DNA from: CALMEH01 sp964548225
GTDB lineage: Bacteria; Acidobacteriota; Blastocatellia; Pyrinomonadales; Pyrinomonadaceae
DNA: 33,169 nt
Assembly: GCA_964548225.1 (NCBI GenBank)
Contig: CAZJQP010000059.1
Coordinates: forward strand, 1-33,169
Reading direction: 5' to 3'
Shown here piece by piece: positions 15,631 to 21,819 of this stretch (the first letter of the stretch is position 1; every line of letters starts with the position of its first letter). The position numbers and the translations under genes are program-made. The notes below the pieces were generated by a model. It did no database searches. It was not told the DNA's origin and saw nothing but the letters and a program-made list of their open reading frames with translations.

Positions 15631-15987
15631 ATGGAAAATCTAAATAATTTTGTTGCCGTAAATTTGGCAACGCTTAACGACATTACCGATAACGACGATG
15701 ACATCAAACGCGAAGTCATCGAAATTTATCTGGCGCAGACTGTTATCAATTTAACTGAAATCGAACGCGCTATCAGCATCAACGATGCGGCTAAACTTTA
15801 CGAATACGCTCACAAAACTGTCGGCGGAAGTTCTCTTTGCGGAATGACGGCAATTGTTGAACCGATGCGGCAACTCGAAAAAATGGGACGCGAAGGAAAT
15901 ACTACCGAAGCCGCACCGATTTTCGCGCTGGCGCAAAACGCTTTTACTGTAATTGATGCTGAATGTCGCCGAATCTTAGAAAATTAA
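15631..15987 (+). CDS. Stand-alone histidine phosphotransfer (Hpt) protein
   Basis: This 118-residue helical protein has the Hpt signature YEYAHKTVGGSSLCGM, with His61 as the phosphorylation site in place of the commoner AHxLKGSS form. A C-terminal helix pair follows (EPMRQLEKMGREGN, then AEC-RR at the end). It should pass phosphoryl groups between receiver domains in the cytoplasm. It lies 12 bases upstream of a double-receiver gene, so the two are almost certainly an operon and partners in a phosphorelay. No sensor kinase is adjacent; the CheA-like kinase at 31917-33080 is the only one in the window. It sits between the intact isocitrate dehydrogenase gene and the remnant of its 3' end. Confidence 0.87.
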   Translation: MENLNNFVAVNLATLNDITDNDDDIKREVIEIYLAQTVINLTEIERAISINDAAKLYEYAHKTVGGSSLCGMTAIVEPMRQLEKMGREGNTTEAAPIFALAQNAFTVIDAECRRILEN

Positions 15988-15999
15988 ACCACATTTATT

Positions 16000-16800
16000 A
16001 TGCGAAAAATTGTAATTGTAGAAGACAATCAAGCCGTTGCGCGATTGTATGAAAATAAACTCAAAAGCTCCGGTAACACGGTAAGTATTGCGCTTGACGG
16101 TGAAGAAGGTTTGCGGATGATTTACGAAATCAAACCTGATTTGGTTTTGCTCGATTTGCTGTTGCCGAACAAATCAGGCATCGAAATCATTAAGGAAATC
16201 AGGGCTGATCATCGTTTCGAGAATTTGCCGATTATGGCTTATTCGAGTGCCAGCGAAGACATTCTCGCACAAGCCGTTGAAGCCGGCTCAACAACGATTA
16301 TTTCAAAAAATGAAGCCTCGTTTAAAGAAATTCTTGAACAATTCAATCAACTTCTCGAAACCAGTCGAAGCTGGAAGATTTACGATCCGGCAAACTTCAA
16401 AGACGATGAAAAGTCCGTAAATTCTCCGCAAAACCAACTTTTAGTAGTTGAAGACGATCCGATGACAACACTCATTATCAAAGATATTGCCGCAAAAGTC
16501 GGGTTAAATCCGGTGATTGCAGTTGACGGGCAGGAAGCATATCGCCTTTTGTCGGTCGGGTCAAATTTTTCGGCGGCTATTCTGGATGTCGAATTGCCTA
16601 AAATCAAAGGCACGGATTTGCTCAAATATATGCGTAGCGAAAAACGTCTGCGTTTTATTCCGGTCATTGTGATGACAAGTTCGTCCGATTACATCAAACT
16701 TCAAGTTGAAAGCATAAAATCGGGCGCGACATCATTTATCTCGAAACCCTTTGAGCGTTCAATGCTCGAAACTTTGATTAAAACTCTTACGGGTATTTGA
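16000..16800 (+). CDS. Tandem response-regulator receiver protein (REC-REC)
   Basis: The 266 residues are two receiver domains and no output domain. REC1 (about 1-120) shows IVIVEDN (acidic Glu8, Asp9), phospho-acceptor Asp52 in LVLLDLLLP, Ser82/Ser83 in the Thr position and Lys103 in IISKN. REC2 (about 146-266) shows LLVVEDD (Glu151, Asp152), Asp196 in AILDVELP, Thr226 in VIVMTSSSD and Lys249-Pro in FISKPF. Both sites are complete, so both can probably be phosphorylated. With the preceding Hpt protein this makes a kinase-less phosphorelay module; output must go through protein contacts (inference). The TGA stop is followed in the same frame by the remnant isocitrate dehydrogenase tail. Confidence 0.93.
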   Translation: MRKIVIVEDNQAVARLYENKLKSSGNTVSIALDGEEGLRMIYEIKPDLVLLDLLLPNKSGIEIIKEIRADHRFENLPIMAYSSASEDILAQAVEAGSTTIISKNEASFKEILEQFNQLLETSRSWKIYDPANFKDDEKSVNSPQNQLLVVEDDPMTTLIIKDIAAKVGLNPVIAVDGQEAYRLLSVGSNFSAAILDVELPKIKGTDLLKYMRSEKRLRFIPVIVMTSSSDYIKLQVESIKSGATSFISKPFERSMLETLIKTLTGI

Positions 16801-16812
16801 TTGGTGCGGTGT

Positions 16813-16890
16813 GAAGTTCACGCGCAAGGTTTCGACATAACTGCGAAAACAGTTGATTTTGCAAACGCAATAAATGATAAGTTAAAATGA
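16813..16890 (+). pseudogene. Displaced 3'-end remnant of an isocitrate dehydrogenase gene
   Basis: Translated in frame up to TGA 16888-16890, these 25 codons plus stop end TAKTVDFANAINDKLK. The intact enzyme ends TAKTSDFANAIIEKLR. By hand alignment without gaps, 14 of 25 residues and 54 of 78 bases are identical. Upstream similarity stops: the four codons before it do not match. It has no start or catalytic region of its own and is directly followed by a strong 30-bp hairpin that looks like the original terminator of the gene. Confidence 0.85.
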
Positions 16891-16974
16891 ATTAGCCGCG
16901 AATTACACGAATATCACGAATTGTGTTTATTCGATTTATTTCGTGATATTCGTGTAATTCGCGGCTAATTTTTC
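16891..16974. terminator. Perfect 30-bp inverted repeat with T-run
   Basis: Bases 16891-16920 are exactly complementary to 16940-16969, with a 19-base loop; TTTTT follows on the plus strand. The arms contain CGAATTACA / CGAATATCA-type 9-mers. It starts right after the stop of the remnant and ends just before the next ATG, so it can terminate upstream transcription and may also hide the next gene's ribosome-binding region. Confidence 0.85.
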
Positions 16975-16975
16975 T

Positions 16976-17593
16976 ATGACAGCAGAAGCAAAAATGTGGG
17001 AAAAACCTATTTCACACGGCGAAATTCTGAAAACAATCTGGAAAAATCTGGATTTGGGAACGCTTCAACGCCGTCATCCTTTTCATCTGCCTGTTTTTGG
17101 GACAATTGACGATAACCAACCGAATATGCGGATTGTTGTTTTGCGAAGATTTTGGCGCAAACCGCCCGCGCTTGCTTTTCATTCGCATATCGGCTCGCCC
17201 AAAATCGCGCAAATCGAAGCGAATCCGAATGTTTATTGGCTTTTTTATCACGCCGAAGACCGTTTACAAGTCCGCATCAGAGGCAAAGCGACAATTCACA
17301 AAGACGGCGAACTGCACGAGGAACAATGGCTTTCGACCGAGCTTTTTTCGCGCCGCTGTTACGTTGGCGAACCGCCCTCAAAGTTTAACAAAACGCCGAC
17401 ATCCGGCTTGCCCGATAATTTAATTGACCGCGAACCGACACGCGAAGAATCCGAACAAGGCAAAGCAAATTTTGTCGTGATTACTTCGACCATCGAAGAA
17501 ATTGATTGTCTCGAAATGAATGTGCGCGGACATCGCCGTTCGCTTTTTACTTGGAACGACGGCGAACTCGAAACAAAATGGCTTACGCCTTGA
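16976..17593 (+). CDS. Pyridoxamine 5'-phosphate oxidase-like flavoprotein
   Basis: The 205-residue protein has the split-barrel FMN-binding pattern: HPFHLPVFGTIDDNQPNMRI at the N-terminus, VVLRRFWRKPPALAFHSH, SPKIAQIEANPNVYWLFYH (the sequence before the second FMN loop) and RLQVRIRGKATIHKDGE. A C-terminal MNVRGHRRSLFTW segment resembles the RxRRxxF end typical of PNPOx enzymes. It resembles the Alr4036-type PNPOx family rather than canonical PdxH. A role in B6 salvage is possible but not shown; these proteins may reduce other substrates with FMN. The ATG at 16976 lies only seven bases beyond the long hairpin and has no visible Shine-Dalgarno sequence. Confidence 0.82.
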   Translation: MTAEAKMWEKPISHGEILKTIWKNLDLGTLQRRHPFHLPVFGTIDDNQPNMRIVVLRRFWRKPPALAFHSHIGSPKIAQIEANPNVYWLFYHAEDRLQVRIRGKATIHKDGELHEEQWLSTELFSRRCYVGEPPSKFNKTPTSGLPDNLIDREPTREESEQGKANFVVITSTIEEIDCLEMNVRGHRRSLFTWNDGELETKWLTP

Positions 17594-17605
17594 CATTGCG
17601 ACGGA

Positions 17606-17652
17606 GAGACGAAGCGACGGAGAGATGATTTTTCGCGCCGTCGCTTCGTCTC
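17606..17652. repeat. 15-bp perfect inverted repeat after the PNPOx-like gene
   Basis: GAGACGAAGCGACGG (17606-17620) is repeated inverted at 17638-17652. The left arm continues a tandem pattern (CGACGGAGAGACGAAG-CGACGGAGAG). It probably forms a terminator-like hairpin without a U-run. Confidence 0.7.
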
Positions 17653-17757
17653 AAAGTCCCATCGTCCAAAAAACCGTGCAACTTCCGTAACCTTCAAGCA
17701 TTCTAACAAAGCGCATCAATCAAGATGCACAAAAATCAATTTTTTGAGGAAAAAGAG

Positions 17758-18162
17758 ATGAAAAAATTTACAATTTTATTAGCGATTTTTACGGCTTTCG
17801 TGTTCGGCGCAGTGCAAACCGCAAACGCGCAGAGCGAACAAAAAGAAACCATCAAATTCGGCAAACAAAAGAAGTTTTCCGCCAGCAAATTAACCGTAAA
17901 ATTTCTGTCAATCGTCGAAGATTCGCGCTGTCCGCAAAATGTCCAATGTATCCAAGCCGGAAACGCCCGCATCAAAGTCGAAATCAGCAACGGCACAACC
18001 AAAGAAGTCTTTGAAATGAATACGACAATCGGACCAAAAGGCGCATCTTTCAGCGGTTTTGCGATTTATCTCGACGAACTTGCGCCGATGACTAAGAAAA
18101 ATGTCAAAATCAAACAAAAAGACTACAAAGGCAAATTCCGCATCGTCCGCCTGTCGCGGTAG
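17758..18162 (+). CDS. Small secreted protein with a conserved Cys pair
   Basis: I chose the ATG at 17758 because GAGG at 17746-17749 lies upstream and a standard signal peptide follows at once (MKKFTILLAIFTAFVFG to NAQ). The mature part is about 110 residues and beta-rich. It contains SRCPQNVQCIQAGNARIKVEI, whose two cysteines are six residues apart; from memory this motif recurs in uncharacterised secreted proteins of Acidobacteriota and Bacteroidota. The C-terminus is basic (KNVKIKQKDYKGKFRIVRLSR, given here only as a run of Lys/Arg-rich strands). Function is unknown. Eleven extra upstream codons are open but less likely to be used. Confidence 0.78.
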   Translation: MKKFTILLAIFTAFVFGAVQTANAQSEQKETIKFGKQKKFSASKLTVKFLSIVEDSRCPQNVQCIQAGNARIKVEISNGTTKEVFEMNTTIGPKGASFSGFAIYLDELAPMTKKNVKIKQKDYKGKFRIVRLSR

Positions 18163-18189
18163 CTTTCATTAAATCTCCCCAACTTTTAA

Positions 18190-19185
18190 TTATGCTTTTT
18201 CTAAAATGTGCAGAAACTCCACCGTTTCTGTAGCTTTGTGGTTACGATTTTCGGTTTTATCGGCTTTGAATCTCTGATATTCGGTCGTTATCAAATCGTA
18301 TTTGCCGTAAGTTTTCATTATCTTTTCAACATTGATTTTGCTCATCAAACCTTCATTGTTATAGCTCAAAAAAATGTATTTGAAGTTTGCTCTTTCAATC
18401 AAATTTTCAAAAGCATTTGCAACTTCATTTTTTTGACAATAACGAGAGCGTTCATATTCGCGCAAACCTGTTTTTCCGTTAGGTGTAAAATTGTCATATT
18501 TTGCTATCGTATTGAGTAAATGATAGTTAGAGCCATATTGACGAGCGTTATACGGCGGGTCAAGATACAAAACATCACCACTTATTCGATTGATTAAAGT
18601 ATTTGCATCCGAATTAAAAACTTCGTGTTCGTTGTCATTTATCTCAAACAAAGCAGGTCTTAAAATCAAAGTTTTTTGTGCAGATTTTTTCAGATGTTTC
18701 AAAAAAGCCCCGTAAACGCTTGCCGTATTTGCAACTGCATCAGCATTTTCTAAAAGACTTGTGAGTAGAAAATAATATTGGTTTTGGTTGATTCGATTTT
18801 CAGTTTTCCAATTCTCAATTTTTTGCCGAATCGCATCAATTTTCTTGCCGTTTTCATCGGAAAAATACTGTCTTTCACTTCCTGAACCTAAACAGTAATT
18901 GTTGTAAATAAAGCCTTCTACGCCGACAATCTGATTCAACTCATCAACCAAATCTTGATAAGCTAGCTTTTCGTGATTGCCAATATAATTTTGATTCAAA
19001 ACGTAAGCATAATACTCAAAATCGTTGGCAATAATCTTTTTCGATTCGGTTTTGAAAGCACGCCCGATTGCACCTGTTCCCGCGAACAAATCGCAAAAAA
19101 CTTTGTCTTTCATCTCGCCGACAACTTTTTTGATTTCGGATTTGATGAAATTTGAAAGTTTATTTTTTGAACCGATGTAATTCAT
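18190..19185 (-). CDS. D12-class adenine-specific DNA methyltransferase
   Basis: This 331-residue protein should methylate adenine N6 in a specific DNA site. The D12 signature starts at residue 2 with NYIGSKNKL. Motif I (SAM binding) is CDLFAGTGAIGRAF (31-44), followed by IIANDFE, and catalytic motif IV is LDPPYNARQYGSNYH (208-222, DPPY 209-212). The middle (about 95-200) should hold the target-recognition domain. It is the last gene of a four-gene minus-strand restriction-modification operon; its ATG overlaps the stop of the HTH regulator by four bases (ATGA), indicating coupled translation. Base composition of this operon is visibly richer in A+T than the flanking genes. Confidence 0.93.
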   Translation of the reverse strand: MNYIGSKNKLSNFIKSEIKKVVGEMKDKVFCDLFAGTGAIGRAFKTESKKIIANDFEYYAYVLNQNYIGNHEKLAYQDLVDELNQIVGVEGFIYNNYCLGSGSERQYFSDENGKKIDAIRQKIENWKTENRINQNQYYFLLTSLLENADAVANTASVYGAFLKHLKKSAQKTLILRPALFEINDNEHEVFNSDANTLINRISGDVLYLDPPYNARQYGSNYHLLNTIAKYDNFTPNGKTGLREYERSRYCQKNEVANAFENLIERANFKYIFLSYNNEGLMSKINVEKIMKTYGKYDLITTEYQRFKADKTENRNHKATETVEFLHILEKA

Positions 19186-19397
19186 TTTTCCTTGCTTTCT
19201 TTAATCAACTCAATCGGACTAACTTCAAGAAATTCAGCCAATTCAACCACATTGCTTTTAATCGGCTCGAATTTTTCCGAAAGAATATTTGAGAGTTGAG
19301 TGCGGGAAATTCCCAACGATTCCGCCAACTCCGTATAAGTTAAAATTCCTTTTTTCGCCATTTGTTCCATAACTTTGGCTTTGTTCACTATTGGCAT
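19182..19397 (-). CDS. Small HTH (XRE-type) regulator of the restriction-modification operon
   Basis: From the ATG at 19397 it is 71 residues, almost entirely one Cro/C1-type helix-turn-helix: TYTELAESLGISRTQLSNIL, then NVVELAEFLEVSPIELI. Its size and place between the endonuclease and a methyltransferase fit a controller (C) protein that times endonuclease expression, but C proteins usually precede the endonuclease, so an autoregulator of the methyltransferase is also possible. A TTG nine codons upstream (19424) lies within a possible TTGACT (-35)/TAAGAT (-10) pair 17 bases apart. The gene starts 38 bases after the endonuclease stop and overlaps the next methyltransferase by four bases. Confidence 0.85.
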   Translation of the reverse strand: MPIVNKAKVMEQMAKKGILTYTELAESLGISRTQLSNILSEKFEPIKSNVVELAEFLEVSPIELIKESKEK

Positions 19398-19435
19398 CTT
19401 AATCAATCTAAAGCTGTAAGTCAAATATATTTTTA

Positions 19436-20098
19436 CTATTTGTTAAGTATTTTATGAAGTTCTTTGCGCCATTTATACGGGTCATACCAAAAACAACCGA
19501 CACAGCCTTTTTCTTCGTGCGGCTCGGCTTCCCAATTTTCGTTGCCTTCATACCAAAAATAAATGCCCGGAAAATTTCCGCGTCTATTGGTTTGAACACA
19601 TCTCTCGCAATTTCTTGATTTTAACAGATTGTTACTTCGAGTCAGCAGGATAAATTTTGAGATTAAATATTTGTCCGAAGCGTTTTCGTTTTCTTCTTCG
19701 TCTGTGTTCCAACGAATTTGCGGAAATTTATGGTCAACTTCCAACTCTTTGGCAGACAATTTTCTTAACCAAAAGGCTTCTTCGTAGTTGAGCAGTTTTT
19801 TAATCCTTTCAGCCAATTTTGGAGAAATCCCCGACCTTGCACTTGTAATTTCGCCACGCTCAAGAGTTTCCAATTTACGATGAGAAGTCGTCATTCCGCA
19901 TTTTTCACATCTCATTCGTTTGTCCCAATTTTGGCTATTGGGATTGCCCTTTGAAAATCTGAAACCAAACGCATCCCGCCAAGTTTGCCAAGTTTTAGCT
20001 TGCCCTGATTTCAGTTCACACTTTGAGCAATGCCACTCCAAATCTTTTAGAGTTTCGTAATCGTAATATGAAGTTGAGTTTTCCTTGAAAGGATTCAT
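19436..20098 (-). CDS. HNH-type restriction endonuclease, putative
   Basis: From the ATG at 20098, set by a four-base ATGA overlap with the upstream methyltransferase stop, the protein is 220 residues. It carries four CxxC pairs (Cys24/27, 64/67, 164/167, 199/202) that could hold two zinc ions. Between them is an HNH-like core: LEVDHKFPQIRW (Asp122-His123) and LLTRSNNLLKSRNCERC (Asn156/157). Position between two methyltransferases and a small HTH protein strongly implies a type II endonuclease. I do not recognise the specificity. Acidic, Asn- and Glu-rich stretches (NTDEEENENASD) separate the core motifs. An annotation-length frame extends 24 codons further upstream inside the methyltransferase gene and is rejected. 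Confidence 0.82.
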   Translation of the reverse strand: MNPFKENSTSYYDYETLKDLEWHCSKCELKSGQAKTWQTWRDAFGFRFSKGNPNSQNWDKRMRCEKCGMTTSHRKLETLERGEITSARSGISPKLAERIKKLLNYEEAFWLRKLSAKELEVDHKFPQIRWNTDEEENENASDKYLISKFILLTRSNNLLKSRNCERCVQTNRRGNFPGIYFWYEGNENWEAEPHEEKGCVGCFWYDPYKWRKELHKILNK

Positions 20099-20856
20099 AA
20101 ATGTTTGAAAACAAAAATATATTCGTGTTTGAAAATAAAATAATCGCTGTTCAAAGCACGATATTTCCAAATGTTATTTTGTCCGATTTTTCCGCGATTG
20201 CCCTCGATGTTTTTCACGATAATGCCTTTTAATTTTACGTTAAAATTGCGTTTTATCATATCCATACAATAAAACGACAACGGCAAAACCTCACTGTTTT
20301 TGTAAACGTCGCCGACCACAATCGCAAAATAACGATTTTTCTCAAGGTATTTCAGCGAATTTTCACAAACGATTTTGAATTTGCCGATAAAGTCTTTCAA
20401 GTTTGAAATTTGCGACAAATCATTCGCATCATTCGTAAATTTCACAATATCCAAATACGGCGGGTGCATCAAAATAAACTGCACTTTGTTTAACACATTT
20501 TTATCAAACTCCTTTGAATCTAATGAATTACAATGTCTTACAAAAGTTTCTTTCGGATTATCAATTTTGTCTTGAACTAAATTTACAATGTCTTGATTGA
20601 TGTCAAAACCGATATATTTTCGCCCAAGTTTTTCACACTCAAAAAGCGTCGTTCCGCTTCCCATAAACGGCTCAAAAACTGTTTCGCCTTTTTTCGTAAA
20701 GCGTCTGATTAACTGATTCGGAATCTGCGGGACAAAGTTTCCGTGATAAATATTTGCGTGTTTTCCGCTTTTATCTCTTTCGTTTATGAGCCACAACGAA
20801 TCGGTATTGATGTCTAAATCTTTCCAATTTTCAATATCCAAATCGTTGTGGTTCAT
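20095..20856 (-). CDS. DNA methyltransferase (N4/N6 type, HPPY motif)
   Basis: The 253-residue protein has motif I FEPFMGSGTTLFECEKLGRK (61-80) followed by YIGFDIN, and motif IV FILMHPPYLDIV (127-138, HPPY 131-134). Motif I precedes motif IV. HPPY instead of DPPY or SPPY makes the target base (N4-cytosine or N6-adenine) uncertain. GNFVPQIPNQLIRRF before motif I matches the motif X region of such enzymes. With the D12 enzyme it may protect the two strands of an asymmetric site (inference). It is the first gene of the operon, and its ATG lies only six bases after the stop of the aminopeptidase remnant. No separate promoter is evident in that gap. Confidence 0.9.
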   Translation of the reverse strand: MNHNDLDIENWKDLDINTDSLWLINERDKSGKHANIYHGNFVPQIPNQLIRRFTKKGETVFEPFMGSGTTLFECEKLGRKYIGFDINQDIVNLVQDKIDNPKETFVRHCNSLDSKEFDKNVLNKVQFILMHPPYLDIVKFTNDANDLSQISNLKDFIGKFKIVCENSLKYLEKNRYFAIVVGDVYKNSEVLPLSFYCMDMIKRNFNVKLKGIIVKNIEGNRGKIGQNNIWKYRALNSDYFIFKHEYIFVFKHL

Positions 20857-20862
20857 AAAATA

Positions 20863-20921
20863 CTATTTCCCTGCATTCATAATTTCTTCAATCTCGTCCG
20901 CGTCTTTCGTAACTTTGGCGG
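20863..20921 (-). pseudogene. Displaced 3'-end remnant of an Xaa-Pro aminopeptidase gene
   Basis: Read on the minus strand, the remnant encodes AKVTKDADEIEEIMNAGK and a TAG stop. The intact gene next door ends AKVPKDAEAIEEIMNAGR. By hand, 49 of 59 bases and 14 of 18 residues are identical. Similarity stops at 20921, three bases from the stop of the intervening secreted-protein gene. It has no start of its own. Confidence 0.88.
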
Positions 20922-20924
20922 ACT

Positions 20925-21797
20925 TTATTTTTTTGTTTTTTTCATAAATTGCGAACTCGGCAAAGTTGGATTAGGAGTGGGCGGCACATATTCATTCGGC
21001 AATAAATAAAATTCAATTAATGATTCTTCCCGCAAACCGCCTTCGATGAAAATCAGTTGTTCGGGCGAATATTTTCGCAAATTATAATTCCAATTTTTTA
21101 CTTCGGTAAGAAATCTTTCATATTTCACAAACGGCATTTTATTGTCAAAATAAACCATAACATACGCCTTATATTTATTTTTATAAAAATCTTGCCCAAA
21201 ATTTATCATTAAATTATCAAACCTTGCACCTAACTCATACAAATTTGCTTTTCTTGTCTTTTTGGTCGAATAGAAATTCGTATAATCAAATCTCATATGA
21301 CTGCCTTCGGGCGCAAAAGGCGGAAATCCGTCGCATCTGAAATTCTGATTGTCTGATTTTTTCGGAATATATGTAATTGATTGCAGTTCGCTTTCAACAT
21401 TAGAGAAATAATAAATCAAACCTTCTTCAGAATTTCGCCAAGAGCCGTAAAAAGCATCGTCAACAGATTTGCTGAATTTACTTCGGTCGAGCTTTAATTC
21501 GTCAAAACTCTTTGAATTGTTGCCATCATAAACCGTCATACTTATCAAAGTATCTTTCGGAATGTCCCACCCTGAATCGCATTGGCGCTCTGAATAATTA
21601 GCTCGCACGAAAAGTTTTTCGGTTTTATAATCAAAACTGTTGCCGTAAAATTTATCTGTCGGCTGTCCGAGCAATTTTTCGACATCAATCCGAGTCGAGC
21701 GCAAAGGAATTAAGCCATTCCAAGAATTACTCTGACCGTTGCCCGAAACAACATAAACAAGAATTATTATCGAAATTATAGCAAAATTCCTTTTCAT
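20925..21797 (-). CDS. Secreted protein, conserved hypothetical (acidobacterial type)
   Basis: The 290-residue protein has a signal peptide (hydrophobic 4-19, then GNGQ) and two regions. The N-terminal half opens with SWNGLIPLRSTRIDVEKLLGQP, a pattern resembling small outer-membrane lipoprotein-like domains that track with DVxxLLG. The C-terminal half reads YELGARFDNLMINFGQ and YKAYVMVYFDN, then FIEGGLREESLIEFYLLP and a PPTPNPTLP tail; in Acidobacteriota this resembles degenerate OmpA-like tails (ARLDNF...YGGREE..ELWIVP, from memory). Function is unknown. It sits exactly between the stop of the intact aminopeptidase (22 bases upstream) and the remnant of that gene's 3' end (three bases downstream), and is AT-rich. 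Confidence 0.78.
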   Translation of the reverse strand: MKRNFAIISIIILVYVVSGNGQSNSWNGLIPLRSTRIDVEKLLGQPTDKFYGNSFDYKTEKLFVRANYSERQCDSGWDIPKDTLISMTVYDGNNSKSFDELKLDRSKFSKSVDDAFYGSWRNSEEGLIYYFSNVESELQSITYIPKKSDNQNFRCDGFPPFAPEGSHMRFDYTNFYSTKKTRKANLYELGARFDNLMINFGQDFYKNKYKAYVMVYFDNKMPFVKYERFLTEVKNWNYNLRKYSPEQLIFIEGGLREESLIEFYLLPNEYVPPTPNPTLPSSQFMKKTKK

Positions 21798-21819
21798 CGC
21801 AGATTTACCTATGATTTTA

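Noticed and set aside
20099..20170. Longer start for the HNH endonuclease
   Set aside because: The four-base ATGA overlap with the upstream stop gives a clean coupled start; the extra codons are inside the methyltransferase gene.
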